Source of the DNA: Sphingorhabdus rigui
Lineage (GTDB): Bacteria > Pseudomonadota > Alphaproteobacteria > Sphingomonadales > Sphingomonadaceae
Assembly (NCBI RefSeq): GCF_014196595.1
Contig: NZ_JACIEA010000001.1
Span: forward strand, 1,296,546-1,360,545
Reading direction: 5' to 3'
Length of the DNA: 64,000 nucleotides
Positions 35,431 through 45,523 of this stretch are shown here, piece by piece. Below the pieces are notes generated by a model. The model saw only the letters and a program-made list of their open reading frames with translations. It searched no databases and was not told the DNA's origin. The position numbers were made by a program, and so were the translations under genes. Position 1 is the stretch's first letter; every line of letters starts with the position of its first letter.

Positions 35431-36702
35431 TTATGCGGCATCCTCTTTGTTCGATTTCGCCGATTTTGCGTAAACGAGGACCGGTGTCTTGCGACCTTCA
35501 ACCACATCCTTGTCCACGACAACCTCGTCAACTCCGTCAAAGGTCGGAAGATCAAACATCGTATCCAACAATATCGCTTCCAGGATCGACCGCAGTCCGC
35601 GAGCACCAGTTTTGCGTTCAATCGCTTTCTTCGCGACCGCTTCCAACGCCTCATCGGTAAAGCTCAGGCCGACATCTTCCATCTCGAACAGTTTGCGATA
35701 CTGCTTCACGAGCGCGTTTTTCGGCTCCGACAGGATCTTGACGAGCGCGGGGATATCGAGATCTTCCAGCGTCGCAGTGACCGGCAAACGACCTACGAAT
35801 TCCGGAATCAAGCCATATTTCAGCAAATCTTCCGGTTCAACCTGCTTGAGGATTTCACCCGTTCCGCGTTCATCAGGATCGGCGACATGTGCGCCGAACC
35901 CAATCGACTTGCCTTCAAGACGATTGGCAATGATCTTTTCCAGCCCGGCAAACGCGCCGCCACAGATGAACAAGATATTCGTTGTATCGACCTGCAGGAA
36001 TTCCTGCTGTGGATGCTTGCGGCCGCCCTGCGGAGGCACACTAGCGGTTGTGCCTTCCATAAGCTTCAGCAAAGCCTGCTGAACGCCCTCACCGCTTACG
36101 TCGCGCGTAATGGACGGGTTTTCGGCCTTACGGCTAATCTTGTCGATTTCGTCGATATACACGATACCGCGCTGCGCCTTTTCGACATTATAGTCAGACG
36201 CCTGCAGCAGCTTCAGGATGATGTTTTCAACATCTTCGCCAACATAGCCCGCTTCGGTCAGGGTCGTCGCGTCGGCCATCGTGAATGGCACGTCAAACGT
36301 CTTTGCCAACGTCTGGGCAAGCAAGGTCTTTCCGCAACCTGTTGGGCCAACGAGCAGGATGTTCGACTTGGCCAATTCAACTTCGGCACCTTTGGCACCA
36401 TGGTTGAGCCGCTTATAATGGTTGTGCACAGCAACCGACAGCACACGTTTCGCCTGCGGTTGACCAATGACATAGTCGTCGAGAACTTCGCAGATTTCCT
36501 GCGGTGTCGGAACTTCACCTTCCTTGCGGCCAGTGAGTGCACCCTTGGTTTCTTCACGAATGATGTCGTTGCAAAGCTCAACACACTCATCACAGATGAA
36601 AACGGTCGGGCCAGCGATCAATTTGCGGACTTCGTGCTGTGATTTTCCACAGAATGAGCAATATAATGTGCTCTTAGTGTCGGATCCGCTTAACTTCGTC
36701 AT
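35431..36702 (-). CDS. clpX: ATP-dependent unfoldase ClpX
   Basis: AAA+ ring that unfolds substrates and feeds ClpP; in alphaproteobacteria ClpXP destroys CtrA during the cell cycle. 423 aa. N-terminal zinc domain with Cys15, Cys18, Cys37 and Cys40, Walker [13 protein letters not shown] at about 119-130, Walker [11 protein letters not shown], sensor GRLPVTATL and the substrate loops. ATG at 36702 with AGGAC upstream. It follows clpP by 134 bases on the same strand, in the common order tig-clpP-clpX. Confidence 0.98.
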   Translation of the reverse strand: MTKLSGSDTKSTLYCSFCGKSQHEVRKLIAGPTVFICDECVELCNDIIREETKGALTGRKEGEVPTPQEICEVLDDYVIGQPQAKRVLSVAVHNHYKRLNHGAKGAEVELAKSNILLVGPTGCGKTLLAQTLAKTFDVPFTMADATTLTEAGYVGEDVENIILKLLQASDYNVEKAQRGIVYIDEIDKISRKAENPSITRDVSGEGVQQALLKLMEGTTASVPPQGGRKHPQQEFLQVDTTNILFICGGAFAGLEKIIANRLEGKSIGFGAHVADPDERGTGEILKQVEPEDLLKYGLIPEFVGRLPVTATLEDLDIPALVKILSEPKNALVKQYRKLFEMEDVGLSFTDEALEAVAKKAIERKTGARGLRSILEAILLDTMFDLPTFDGVDEVVVDKDVVEGRKTPVLVYAKSAKSNKEDAA

Positions 36703-36836
36703 AATATGTCCTGCTACCACGCCGAAACGGGGCGTACTTTATTGAACCAACATCCTAAAGATGCGTTCCGATTTGGCAATAGCCCAAAATGGGCTGTGCC
36801 ATCTTGGCAAAGGCCTGAGCGCGATTGCTAACGCAA

Positions 36837-37469
36837 TCAGTCTGCGCCTGCCTCAGAATTTAGCGGACGCTTGTCAAACACTTCGTCCACCAGACCAAAT
36901 GCCTTGGCTTCGTCCGCTTCCAAGAACGTGTCGCGATCCATCGCTTTTTCAATGTCCTTCAACGGCTTGCCCGTATATTTGGCGTACAGGTCGTTCATAC
37001 GCTTGCGAATGCGGAGGATTTCATTCGCCTGAATTTGGATGTCGGATGCCATACCACGCGCGCCGCCCGAAGGCTGGTGGACCATGATACGCGAATTGGT
37101 CAGCGCAACGCGCATGCCGGGCTCGCCAGCTGCCAACAGGAAGCTACCCATCGATGCGGCTTGTCCGATGCACACTGTCCCGACCTTTGGACGGATGTAT
37201 TGCATGGTGTCATGAATCGCCATGCCAGCGGTTACAACGCCGCCCGGCGAGTTGATGTACATCCAAATATCTTTCTTTGGATTGTCCGACTCAAGGAACA
37301 ACAGCTGCGCGGTGATAACCGACGCCATATTGTCCTCGACCTCACCCGTCACAAAAATGATCCGCTCGCGCAGAAGACGCGAAAAAATGTCCCAGCTCCG
37401 CTCTCCCCGGTTCGATTGCTCGATAACGACGGGAACTAGGGCTTGTACCGGATCAAATGGGACGTGCAT
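36837..37469 (-). CDS. clpP: ATP-dependent Clp protease proteolytic subunit
   Basis: 210 aa serine protease subunit that forms the double heptamer capped by ClpX or ClpA. Catalytic triad Ser106 (GQAASMGS), His131 (MVHQPSGG) and Asp180 (MDRDTFLEA) is complete, and the oxyanion Gly motif [11 protein letters not shown] is present. A likely RpoH promoter lies 40-70 bases upstream. A small hairpin (GATTGC / GCAATC) overlaps the stop codon. Confidence 0.98.
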   Translation of the reverse strand: MHVPFDPVQALVPVVIEQSNRGERSWDIFSRLLRERIIFVTGEVEDNMASVITAQLLFLESDNPKKDIWMYINSPGGVVTAGMAIHDTMQYIRPKVGTVCIGQAASMGSFLLAAGEPGMRVALTNSRIMVHQPSGGARGMASDIQIQANEILRIRKRMNDLYAKYTGKPLKDIEKAMDRDTFLEADEAKAFGLVDEVFDKRPLNSEAGAD

Positions 37470-37508
37470 GAAATACCTCTGGGCTGTTCTGTTTTTACGC
37501 TGATGCCT

Positions 37509-37537
37509 ACATCGGCGCGGGCAGACAAAGTTTCAAG
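37509..37537 (-). promoter_or_regulatory. candidate RpoH (heat-shock) promoter of clpP
   Basis: On the minus strand CTTG (37534-37537), part of CTTGAAA, is separated by 18 bases from CCGATGT (37509-37515), against the alphaproteobacterial sigma-32 consensus CTTG-N17/18-CYTATNT (6 of 7 in the -10). It would start a transcript about 30 bases before the clpP ATG. rpoH lies 6.7 kb away in the window. Confidence 0.55.
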
Positions 37538-37685
37538 CAGGAAAAGGTTAAACTGGCGTGCAATCCACAGAGAGTTCATCAAAATTACGCTGCAATTTAG
37601 ATGGTAACATCGATTAGTTGTTAGATTTTGAATGATCTGGCCATTTAAAAACCAAATGTGACGCACGTCAGAGCGACCGAAACAA

Positions 37686-37713
37686 AAAAGGCCCCGGAAT
37701 CCCGAGGCCTTTT
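37686..37713 (-). terminator. intrinsic terminator of tig
   Basis: 12-bp stem (AAAAGGCCTCGG with CCGGGGCCTTTT on the minus strand, one G-T pair) and a 4-base loop, ending in six T on the minus strand, 21 bases after the tig stop and ahead of the clpP promoter. Confidence 0.9.
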
Positions 37714-37734
37714 CGTTTGTTCAAAACTGGACGA

Positions 37735-39234
37735 TTATTTCTTAGGTGCAGCCTTCTTGGCAGGAGCCTTCTTGGCAGGCGCTTCTTCCGCGTCCTTCTT
37801 AGGAGCAGCTTTCTTTGCAGCAGGCTTAGCTTCCTTTGCAGGCGCCTCTTCCTTTGCTGCAGCCTTTTTCGCAGGAGCCTTTTTCTTCGCCGCTGGCTTT
37901 GCGTCTGGTTCAGCTTCAATCGCTGCTTCAAGAACGTCCTTGGTTACGGTCTTTTCCGTGATCGTCGCCTTGTCGAACAAGAAATCTACAACCTTGTCTT
38001 CAAACATTGGCGCACGCAGCTGGGCCGCTGCCATTGGGTTTTCCTGCAGATACTGCACAAAACGCTGACGGTCTTCAGGACGATATTGCTGCGCAGCTTG
38101 CTGCACCAGCATGTTCATTTCCTGTTGGCTGACTTCAACGCCATTTGCCTGACCGATTTCGGACAGCAACAAACCAAGGCGAACGCGGCGGACGGCGATA
38201 TCGCGATACTCTTCGCGCTCGGCTTCCATTTCCTTCTTCGCAGCTTCGGCGTCTTCTTCGCGGGCAGCTTCCTGCTCCAACTGCGCCCAAATCTGTTCGA
38301 ATTCTGCTTCGACCATCGATGGCGGCACGTCAAAGTCATGATCTGCAGCAAGCTGATCAAGCAACTGGCGCTTCATGTAGGTGCGGGTCAGACCGTTATG
38401 TTCTTGCTCAACCTGAACCTTCATCAGTTCACGCAGCTTGTCGATACCTTCAAGGCCGAACATCTTTGCAAGATTGTCATCCGCTTTCGCTTCGACAGGC
38501 TTGCGCACTTCGGTGACGACGATGTCAAAAGTCGCGGCCTTGCCCTTCAGGTTTTCGGCATTGTAATCTTCGGGGAAGGTTACGTTCAGAACCTTCTCGT
38601 CATTGGCTTTGACGCCAACGAGCTGGTCTTCGAAACCGGGGATCAACTGGCCTGAGCCAAGCTCAACGGCCATGCCTTCGCCCTTGCCGCCTTCAAATGG
38701 TACGCCGTCGACCTTACCTTCAAAGTCGATGACGACGCTGTCGCCCATCTTTGCGGCATATTTCTTGTCAGCCGCTTCAAAGCTCTTTTGTCCTTCAGCA
38801 AGCTTCAGGATCGATTCGTCTACCTGCGCGTCGCTGACTTCAACCGTCAGGCGCTCAAGCGTGATGCCATCGATCGACGGCGCGGTAATGGCGGGCAGGA
38901 CTTCGAGATGGAAATCAACAACCGCGTCTTTGCCTGGCTCGTACCCATTGTCGAGATGCACGTGCGGCTGAGTCGCAGGGCGCAGCTTGTGGTCAGAAAT
39001 CGCCTTTTGGACGCCTTCTTGGATCGAGCTGTTCAGCGCGTCCTGAAGCAACGAATCCTTATGCATTTTCTTGACCAGATTGGCAGGAACCTTGCCAGGA
39101 CGGAAACCGGGCATACGCACCTGAGGCGCGATTTTCTTTACCTCGGCATCGATGCGTGATTCGACGTCTTTCGCGGTAATCGTCATACGATATGCGCGCT
39201 TCAGGCCTTCATTCTGTGTCTCGACGGTTTGCAT
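37735..39234 (-). CDS. tig: trigger factor with Lys/Ala-rich tail
   Basis: Ribosome-bound chaperone and prolyl isomerase at the exit tunnel. 499 aa. Ribosome-binding motif GFRPGKVPANLV near residue 43, PPIase domain with GDSVVIDFEGKVDG and FEGGKGEGM, and the C-terminal chaperone arms. The last 60 or so residues, from about AAKKKAPAKK on, are an Ala/Pro/Lys/Glu low-complexity tail with a strong positive bias, absent from E. coli Tig. The frame is open through the upstream tRNA gene; the ATG at 39234 is the family start. Confidence 0.97.
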   Translation of the reverse strand: MQTVETQNEGLKRAYRMTITAKDVESRIDAEVKKIAPQVRMPGFRPGKVPANLVKKMHKDSLLQDALNSSIQEGVQKAISDHKLRPATQPHVHLDNGYEPGKDAVVDFHLEVLPAITAPSIDGITLERLTVEVSDAQVDESILKLAEGQKSFEAADKKYAAKMGDSVVIDFEGKVDGVPFEGGKGEGMAVELGSGQLIPGFEDQLVGVKANDEKVLNVTFPEDYNAENLKGKAATFDIVVTEVRKPVEAKADDNLAKMFGLEGIDKLRELMKVQVEQEHNGLTRTYMKRQLLDQLAADHDFDVPPSMVEAEFEQIWAQLEQEAAREEDAEAAKKEMEAEREEYRDIAVRRVRLGLLLSEIGQANGVEVSQQEMNMLVQQAAQQYRPEDRQRFVQYLQENPMAAAQLRAPMFEDKVVDFLFDKATITEKTVTKDVLEAAIEAEPDAKPAAKKKAPAKKAAAKEEAPAKEAKPAAKKAAPKKDAEEAPAKKAPAKKAAPKK

Positions 39235-39328
39235 AATATCTTCTCTATCTGCAGGCAAAGCGGCTGGCCTCACCTTAAACGTTAAATGGCTTTCGGGCTC
39301 AACGACAGCCGGGAACTTCCCTATTTCG

Positions 39329-39413
39329 TGGTGCGGGCGAAGGGACTCGAACCCCCACACCTTGCGATGCCAGAACCTAAATCTGGTGCGTCTACCAATT
39401 CCGCCACGCCCGC
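39329..39413 (-). tRNA. tRNA-Leu (anticodon UAG)
   Basis: 85 nt including an encoded CCA. Acceptor stem GCGGGCG / CGCCCGC, D-arm GGCGGAATTGGTAGAC, anticodon stem CCAGA / TCTGG with loop TTTAGGT giving UAG, an extended variable arm typical of Leu, and T-arm GGGGGTTCGAGTCCC. It reads CUA and CUN codons. It lies 94 bases upstream of tig on the same strand and may share its transcript. It is also a substrate class for TrmD (2.8-5 kb) and RNase P (22.3 kb). Confidence 0.96.
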
Positions 39414-39474
39414 TTACGAAAAGCTGCCGTTTCACAAACGACGGGAGCCTCTAACGGGAAAGCCCCGCTAGGGC

Positions 39475-39509
39475 AAGGGCAGAAGCGGCAAAACCGCCGC
39501 TGCGCCCTT
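39475..39509 (-). terminator. hairpin downstream of gatB
   Basis: Imperfect 14-bp stem (AAGGGC-AGAAGCGGC with GCCGCTGCGCCCTT) with an AAAACC loop, 9 bases after the gatB stop. No T run follows, but a second short G/C stem with TTT does (39461-39474). It lies before the tRNA-Leu gene. Confidence 0.5.
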
Positions 39510-39517
39510 ATCATCTG

Positions 39518-40984
39518 TTAACCAAGCGCCTTTTTCAGCAAGTCGTTGATGATTTGCGGATTGGCCTTGCCCTGCATCGCCTTCATCGTCTGGCCCACGA
39601 AGAAACCAAACAATTTGTCTTTGCCGGAGCGGTACTCGGCAACCTTGTCGTCATTGGCGGCCATGATCTTGGCAATCTCTGCCTCAATCGCGCCTGTGTC
39701 ATTGGTCTGCTTCAGGCCTTTTTCTTCGACAATGGCAGATGCGCCCTGCCCCGTCTCAAGCATGATTTCGAAGACCTGCTTGGCGATGCTGCCGCTGATT
39801 GTGCCATCGGCAACCAGGCCAAGAAGCTCGGCAGCTTGCTTTGGATTGACCGGGCTTTCGTCCAAGGTCTTGCCCAGCTTGTTCAGCGCACCGAACAATT
39901 CGGACATCAACCAGTTCGACGCCTGCTTGGCATCGACGCCTTCGGCCAACAAATCTTCAAACCAAAACGCCGTTTCGGCTTCCGCCGTCAGAACAGCGGC
40001 ATTGTATGCGGTGAGGCCCAATGCTTCATAACGCGCACGTTTGGCGTCGGGAAGCTCTGGCAAGGACGCACGGCATTCCTCCAGAAACGCGTCGTCGAGT
40101 TCGACCGGCAACAAATCAGGGTCGGGGAAATAACGATAGTCATGCGCGTCTTCTTTCGACCGCATCGAGCGCGTCTCCATCTTGTTCGGGTCGAACAAGC
40201 GGGTTTCCTGAACCACTGCGCCGCCGCTTTCGATCAGATCCACCTGGCGCTGCGCTTCATACTCAATCGCCTGCATCATAAAGCGGATGGAGTTGACGTT
40301 CTTGGTCTCTGTGCGCGTGCCCAGTTCACCACCGGGCTTACGGACAGACACGTTGACGTCAGCGCGCATGGAGCCTTGTTCCATATTGCCATCGCACGAT
40401 CCGACATAGCGCAGGATAGAGCGGAGTTTCTTGAGATATGCTCCAGCCTCTTGCGGGCTGCTAATGTCAGGACGCGACACGATTTCCATCAGCGCAACAC
40501 CCGAGCGGTTCAAATCAACAAAAGACATTGTTGGATGCTGGTCATGCATCAACTTGCCTGCGTCTTGCTCGACATGGATCCGTTCAATCCCGATTTTCTT
40601 GGTCGGGCTATCGGGGTCTTTTTCGTTGAGCGTGACTTCAATCTCGCCCTCACCCACGATGGGGTGATACAACTGCGAAATCTGGTAGCCCTGCGGCAAA
40701 TCGGCGTAGAAATAATTCTTGCGGTCAAAGCGCGACCAGCGGTTGATCTGCGCATTGATCGCCATGCCGGTGCGCACAGCCTGACGCAGACATTCGCGGT
40801 TTGGCACGGGCAACATGCCGGGCATCGCTGCGTCGACAAGGCTCACATGGCTGTTGGGTTCGGCGCCAAAGCCGGTCGATGAGCCTGAAAAGAGTTTGGA
40901 CTCACTGGTGATCTGCGCATGAACTTCAAGGCCAATCACGACCTCCCACTCACCGGTATTTCCCTGGATGCGGTACTCGCTCAT
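39518..40984 (-). CDS. gatB: Asp-tRNA(Asn)/Glu-tRNA(Gln) amidotransferase subunit B
   Basis: Phosphorylates and amidates misacylated Glu-tRNA(Gln) and/or Asp-tRNA(Asn). 488 aa: the N-terminal cradle begins [14 protein letters not shown], with [16 protein letters not shown] and [11 protein letters not shown]; the C-terminal YqeY-like tail domain ends [14 protein letters not shown]. The ATG at 40984 lies just after the gatA stop; the longer frame within gatA is rejected. Last gene of gatC-gatA-gatB. Confidence 0.98.
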   Translation of the reverse strand: MSEYRIQGNTGEWEVVIGLEVHAQITSESKLFSGSSTGFGAEPNSHVSLVDAAMPGMLPVPNRECLRQAVRTGMAINAQINRWSRFDRKNYFYADLPQGYQISQLYHPIVGEGEIEVTLNEKDPDSPTKKIGIERIHVEQDAGKLMHDQHPTMSFVDLNRSGVALMEIVSRPDISSPQEAGAYLKKLRSILRYVGSCDGNMEQGSMRADVNVSVRKPGGELGTRTETKNVNSIRFMMQAIEYEAQRQVDLIESGGAVVQETRLFDPNKMETRSMRSKEDAHDYRYFPDPDLLPVELDDAFLEECRASLPELPDAKRARYEALGLTAYNAAVLTAEAETAFWFEDLLAEGVDAKQASNWLMSELFGALNKLGKTLDESPVNPKQAAELLGLVADGTISGSIAKQVFEIMLETGQGASAIVEEKGLKQTNDTGAIEAEIAKIMAANDDKVAEYRSGKDKLFGFFVGQTMKAMQGKANPQIINDLLKKALG

Positions 40985-40985
40985 A

Positions 40986-42470
40986 TTACCACCACTCTCC
41001 GGCTTCCGCCGTAAATCCTGAACGCTGCTCAATCGCGAGGCCGGCGTTGAGCACAGCCTGTTCGTCAAGCGCCTTGCCGATAATCTGCAGCCCCATAGGC
41101 AGGCCTTGCTTGTCGAGGCCACCCGGAACCGACATCGCGGGCAGGCCAGCCAATGAGGCAGGCACCGCGAACACGTCGTTCAAATACATCGACAATGGGT
41201 CGGCGTTTTTCTCACCCAAGCCAAAGGCCGCGCTAGGTGCGGTTGGCGCGAGGATGAGGTCACAGCTTGCCCACGCATTTTCGAAATCGCGTGCGATCAA
41301 GGCGCGAACCTTTTGCGCCTGCGTGTAATATGCGTCGTAGAAACCAGCGCTGAGCACATAAGTGCCGATCATGATGCGACGGCGCACTTCTTCGCCAAAA
41401 CCGGCGGCGCGGGTTGCGGCATACATATCCTGCAGGCCAGCGCCCTCAGGCAAATCGCGCAAACCAAAACGCACGCCATCATAGCGCGCAAGGTTCGATG
41501 ACGCTTCAGCAGGGGCGATGATGTAATAAGCAGGCAACGCATATTTGGTATGCGGCAGGCTGATGTCGACGATTTCCGCGCCTGCATCCTTCAGCCATGC
41601 GATGCCATTATCCCACATCTTGGCAATATCTTCGTCGATACCATCAAGACGATATTCGCGGGGAATGCCGATGCGCTTGCCCTTCAGATCGCTATTCAAA
41701 GCCGCTTCCCATGCGGGCACAGGCAAATCGAGCGAGGTGGAATCCTTCGGATCAAAGCCTGCCATGGCTTCCAACATGATCGCGCAATCGCGGACGTCGC
41801 GCGCCATTGGGCCAGCTTGGTCAAGCGAACTGGCAAACGCCACAACGCCCCAACGCGAGCAGCGGCCATAGGTTGGCTTGATACCGCTAATGCCGACAAA
41901 TGCGGCAGGTTGGCGGATCGAGCCACCGGTGTCGGTACCCGTCGCAGCAGGGCACAGCCGGGCCGCGATGGCAGAGGACGAACCGCCCGATGAACCACCC
42001 GGCGCAAGTGCGGCGTTGCCACCATCATTGCGACGCCAAGGTGAAATGACGTTGCCGAAATAGCTGGTTTCGTTCGACGAACCCATGGCGAACTGGTCAA
42101 GGTTGAGCTTGCCCAACATCCCTGCCCCAGCCTTCCAAAGATTGGCGGATACCGTCGACTCATAGGTCGGCACGAAACCTTCCAGCATATGGCTTGCAGC
42201 GGTCGTCTGCACGCCTTCGGTGCAGAACAAATCCTTCATGCCAATCGGCACACCGGCCATTTTGCCAAGTGGCTTGCCCGCCGCGCGGTCGGCATCAACC
42301 GCTTGTGCAGCAGCAACGGCCATTTCAGGCGTTTCGACGATAAAGGCGTTGAGTGCCTTTGCCGCAGCAACGCGCGTGTTCAGCGCTTCAGCAACCTCAA
42401 CGGCTTTGAATTCGCCGTTGGCGACACCATCACGAATGGCAGCTACGCCCAGTCTCGAAAAATCAGTCAT
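40986..42470 (-). CDS. gatA: amidotransferase subunit A (glutaminase)
   Basis: Amidase-signature enzyme that frees ammonia from glutamine for GatB. 494 aa. The catalytic triad is recognisable: Lys in [11 protein letters not shown], cis-Ser and nucleophile Ser in [13 protein letters not shown] and [13 protein letters not shown]. Its first base is the last base of the gatC stop. Confidence 0.98.
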   Translation of the reverse strand: MTDFSRLGVAAIRDGVANGEFKAVEVAEALNTRVAAAKALNAFIVETPEMAVAAAQAVDADRAAGKPLGKMAGVPIGMKDLFCTEGVQTTAASHMLEGFVPTYESTVSANLWKAGAGMLGKLNLDQFAMGSSNETSYFGNVISPWRRNDGGNAALAPGGSSGGSSSAIAARLCPAATGTDTGGSIRQPAAFVGISGIKPTYGRCSRWGVVAFASSLDQAGPMARDVRDCAIMLEAMAGFDPKDSTSLDLPVPAWEAALNSDLKGKRIGIPREYRLDGIDEDIAKMWDNGIAWLKDAGAEIVDISLPHTKYALPAYYIIAPAEASSNLARYDGVRFGLRDLPEGAGLQDMYAATRAAGFGEEVRRRIMIGTYVLSAGFYDAYYTQAQKVRALIARDFENAWASCDLILAPTAPSAAFGLGEKNADPLSMYLNDVFAVPASLAGLPAMSVPGGLDKQGLPMGLQIIGKALDEQAVLNAGLAIEQRSGFTAEAGEWW

Positions 42471-42757
42471 TATTCAATCACCTTGGGCACGCCAAAGAAG
42501 CTGCCTTCCTTCGCTGGCGCATTGGCAAGCACCTTGTCGCGGACATCGCCATCGGTGACGACGTCATCACGCAGGCGCAGCTTATTGGGGATGACAGCCG
42601 TCATTGGCTCAACGCCAGTGACGTCTACTTCGCCCAATTGCTCCACCCAGGCAAGAATGCCATTGAGTTCGCCGACCATCTTGTCAGCCTCTGCATCGCT
42701 AATCGCGATGCGCGAAAGCCGTGCGATTTTGTTCACGGTATCTTTATCTATAGACAT
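42470..42757 (-). CDS. gatC: amidotransferase subunit C
   Basis: 95 aa clamp that stabilises GatA-GatB. Conserved start [24 protein letters not shown], the region TGVEPMTAV and the end [12 protein letters not shown]. The ATG at 42757 gives the family start. First gene of gatCAB, divergent from the DUF3089 hydrolase across 127 bases that must contain both promoters. Confidence 0.96.
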   Translation of the reverse strand: MSIDKDTVNKIARLSRIAISDAEADKMVGELNGILAWVEQLGEVDVTGVEPMTAVIPNKLRLRDDVVTDGDVRDKVLANAPAKEGSFFGVPKVIE

Positions 42758-42884
42758 ACGCCAGCCGCTAGCATTGCACCTGCCCCGCTTCAACGGAAAA
42801 GCTTAATCTTTCAGGCTCTATTCAATTTTCCGATGCTATTTCCGTCCAATCGGCTAAATCGCATCAAAATTTCAGGACATAAAC

Positions 42885-43994
42885 TTGGCTCGTAAATTCA
42901 TTTATATCGTTGCAGCACTCATCGTCCTCGTCATTGCGGGTGGTTTCGTTATCCGCATTTATGAGGCTGAGCTCACCGAATTGGCATTCGTGCCAACGGC
43001 AAAGTTCGAAAAACAGGCGGCGTTTGAACCAAACAAATATGCCAGCAACGATATGTGGTTTGCGCGACCGGGCAAAACCGGCAATCCAGCCGACTGGTTG
43101 CCTGCCGGCGCGGCCAAGCCAGACGTGCGGGGCCCCGCGGCGATATTTTTCATTCACCCGACATCTTATATTGGCAGGGACCATTGGAATGCCCCGCTCG
43201 ACGACGCGGAATCGCAGGATCGCGCGAGATTGTTCCTGCGCGGCTTGGCCTCGCCCTTTGCCAGCACCGGCGAAATGTGGGCACCCCGCTATCGTCAGGC
43301 AGCAATAGGCTCGTTCCTAACCACCAAGCCCGAGGGTCAGCAGGCGTTGGACGCCGCATATCAGGACGTTCTTTTGGCGTTCGATGAATTTGTCGCGAAA
43401 GTGCAAAAGGACCGGCCGATTATATTGGCTGGCCATAGCCAAGGCGCGCTGCACCTTACACATCTGCTGAAAGATCGCGTTGCAGGCAAACCAATCGCCA
43501 AACGAATCGTCGCCGCTTATGTTGTTGGCTGGCCAATTTCATTGAACAATGATGTCGCTGCGATGGGGCTGCCCGCGTGCTCGGGTCCAGATCAAACGGG
43601 ATGCATCATGGCGTGGCAGAGCTTTGCCGAGCCAGCCGAGTATGACCGCATATCAAAAGTCTACGACACAACGACGGGTTTCAACGGGCAAAGCCGCAAA
43701 GGCACCGCGATGTTGTGCACAAATCCTTTAAACGGTGGTGCAGCAGCTGCGGCAGACATGAAGGCCAATTTGGGTACATTAAAACCAGACGCCACGCTGG
43801 ACACCGGCGAGCTGGTCGTTGGGGCCGTACCCGCACGATGCGACGCAAAGGGCTTTCTATTGATCGGCGATCCGCCCGAAGTCGGCCCTTATGTGCTGCC
43901 CGGCAACAATTATCATGTGTATGATTTCCCGCTGTTCTGGGCGAATGTGCGGGCGGATGCCACGTTGCGACTGCGGAAGTTTCTTCAGAAATGA
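42885..43994 (+). CDS. DUF3089 alpha/beta-hydrolase
   Basis: 369 aa with an N-terminal membrane anchor or signal ([19 protein letters not shown]). The DUF3089 motifs [11 protein letters not shown] and the nucleophile elbow [12 protein letters not shown] are present; the family is lipase/esterase-like with unknown substrate. Start codon TTG at 42885, supported by AGGA 7 bases upstream; no in-frame ATG lies nearby. The stop overlaps ruvX by 4 bases, so it is the first gene of a ruvX-pyrB-pyrC' string. Confidence 0.82.
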   Translation: MARKFIYIVAALIVLVIAGGFVIRIYEAELTELAFVPTAKFEKQAAFEPNKYASNDMWFARPGKTGNPADWLPAGAAKPDVRGPAAIFFIHPTSYIGRDHWNAPLDDAESQDRARLFLRGLASPFASTGEMWAPRYRQAAIGSFLTTKPEGQQALDAAYQDVLLAFDEFVAKVQKDRPIILAGHSQGALHLTHLLKDRVAGKPIAKRIVAAYVVGWPISLNNDVAAMGLPACSGPDQTGCIMAWQSFAEPAEYDRISKVYDTTTGFNGQSRKGTAMLCTNPLNGGAAAAADMKANLGTLKPDATLDTGELVVGAVPARCDAKGFLLIGDPPEVGPYVLPGNNYHVYDFPLFWANVRADATLRLRKFLQK

Positions 43995-44452
43995 TTTTTG
44001 ATGCCGTCGCCGATTTTCTGGAACAGTTGCCCGAAGGCGGCGTGTTGATAGGGCTCGATATCGGCACCAAAACGATTGGCACGGCGTTTTGCGACGCGGG
44101 CTGGACATTCGCATCGCCCGCCGACCTGATCCGCAGGAGCAAGTTTTCCAAAGACAAGGCGTTGCTCAGCGCCGCGATTGCGACCCGCCCTACGCGCGGT
44201 ATCGTCATTGGCCTGCCGCTCAACATGGATGGCAGTGAAAGCCCGCGAAGCCAATCAAGCCGCGCTTTTGCCCGCAACATCGCGGATCTCGGCCTGCCGA
44301 TTTTGTTGCGCGACGAACGTTGGTCGACCCAAGCCGTTGAGCGCGACATGATCGCCGCCGACATGAGCCGCGCAAAACGGGCCGAAAAAATCGACAGCGG
44401 CGCAGCGGCATTCATTCTGCAAGGCGCAATAGATGCGCTGACCATTGGGTGA
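43991..44452 (+). CDS. ruvX: YqgF/RuvX RNase H-fold nuclease
   Basis: 153 aa. RNase H-like fold with the first Asp in [15 protein letters not shown], later [15 protein letters not shown] and LRDERWST; the final acidic residue is in the terminal helix region. The family was named as a putative Holliday-junction resolvase and is involved in 16S rRNA 5' processing. The ATG overlaps the previous stop; pyrB follows after about 75 bases. Confidence 0.93.
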   Translation: MIFDAVADFLEQLPEGGVLIGLDIGTKTIGTAFCDAGWTFASPADLIRRSKFSKDKALLSAAIATRPTRGIVIGLPLNMDGSESPRSQSSRAFARNIADLGLPILLRDERWSTQAVERDMIAADMSRAKRAEKIDSGAAAFILQGAIDALTIG

Positions 44453-44527
44453 CGTTTTTGCTCGGCCACGACCTAGCCGACAAAATGATTGAGTATTGCC
44501 CCCCTTCCCTTTAAGGGCATCGCTTTA

Positions 44528-45523
44528 ATGACATGGACACAGCCTTTTGCAGCCGACAGCTTTCCAAGCGGGTCGGGCGCTTTTCCGCACAAGCATTTGC
44601 TTGGTATCGCTGGACTTCAGAAATGGGAAATTCTCTACATCCTGAAAGAGGCTGAACAATGGGTGGCCTTGAACCGATCCGGCCCTGCAAAGCATGATGG
44701 CCGATTGTCGGGCCTTACGATTATCAATGCCTTTTTTGAAAACTCGACACGCACATTGCTGTCATTCGAAATTGCCGGAAAACGGCTTGGCGCGGATGTC
44801 GTGAATATGCACGCGGCGCAATCGAGCGTCAAAAAGGGCGAAACGCTTATCGACACAGCAATGACGTTAAACGCCATGCGCGCCGATGCCATTGTCATCC
44901 GCCACGGCAGTTCCGGCGCGGTGCAACTGATTTCAAGCAAAGTCGATTGCCCTGTCATCAACGCAGGCGACGGAAGCCACGAACATCCAACGCAGGCCCT
45001 GCTCGATTCGCTGACCATCATGCGCCGCAAAGGGCGGGTTGAGGGCCAAACCGTCGTCATTTGCGGCGATGTGCTGCACAGCCGCGTTGCGCGCTCAAAT
45101 CTGTTCTGCCTGAAAACTCTGGGCGCCGAAGTCCGCGTCGTTGCGCCCCCTGCATTGATGCCAAGCGGTATCGAGGCCTTTGGTGCGCAGACATTTACCA
45201 ATTTTGACGCCGCATTGGATGGCGCGGATGTCGTCATGATGCTGCGGCTTCAGAATGAACGTATGCAGGGGGATTTCATCCCCTCACCCCGCGAATATTT
45301 CCATTTATACGGCCTCGATGAACGCCGGCTCGCCTTGGCCAAGCCCGATGCGCTGGTCATGCACCCGGGCCCAATGAACCGCGGCGTAGAGATTGCGAGC
45401 AATGTCGCCGACCATGTTGAACGTTCCGCCATTACCGAACAGGTCGAAATGGGTGTCGCCGTTCGCATGGCGTGCCTCGATATACTCACCCGAAAAGCAC
45501 GCGGTCAGGAGGGTTGGTCATGA
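44528..45523 (+). CDS. pyrB: aspartate carbamoyltransferase, catalytic chain
   Basis: Condenses carbamoyl phosphate and aspartate, committing carbon to pyrimidines. 331 aa. Carbamoyl-phosphate motif [26 protein letters not shown], and the aspartate site [11 protein letters not shown] with [11 protein letters not shown]. The ATG at 44528 is used; a TTG at 44489 would add 13 residues. The stop overlaps the following pyrC homologue (ATGA), consistent with the complex that such pairs form in pseudomonads. No pyrI is present. Confidence 0.96.
   Translation: MTWTQPFAADSFPSGSGAFPHKHLLGIAGLQKWEILYILKEAEQWVALNRSGPAKHDGRLSGLTIINAFFENSTRTLLSFEIAGKRLGADVVNMHAAQSSVKKGETLIDTAMTLNAMRADAIVIRHGSSGAVQLISSKVDCPVINAGDGSHEHPTQALLDSLTIMRRKGRVEGQTVVICGDVLHSRVARSNLFCLKTLGAEVRVVAPPALMPSGIEAFGAQTFTNFDAALDGADVVMMLRLQNERMQGDFIPSPREYFHLYGLDERRLALAKPDALVMHPGPMNRGVEIASNVADHVERSAITEQVEMGVAVRMACLDILTRKARGQEGWS

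Noticed and set aside
35425-36642. 405-codon open frame opposite clpX
   Set aside because: Same antisense shadow effect; composition is biased to Arg, Phe and His, and there is no start signal.
39329-39413. tRNA-Leu as an integration site for a genomic island
   Set aside because: Flanks are core genes (tig, gatB), with no integrase, no direct repeat of the tRNA 3' end and no foreign-looking genes nearby.
39554-40882. 442-codon plus-strand open frame opposite gatB
   Set aside because: Its translation shows no recognisable domain and is the antisense mirror of a conserved gene; G+C-rich codon bias leaves such frames open.
42885-43994. DUF3089 gene starting at a downstream ATG
   Set aside because: The first in-frame ATG would remove the membrane anchor and the first conserved part; the TTG at 42885 has a well-placed AGGA.
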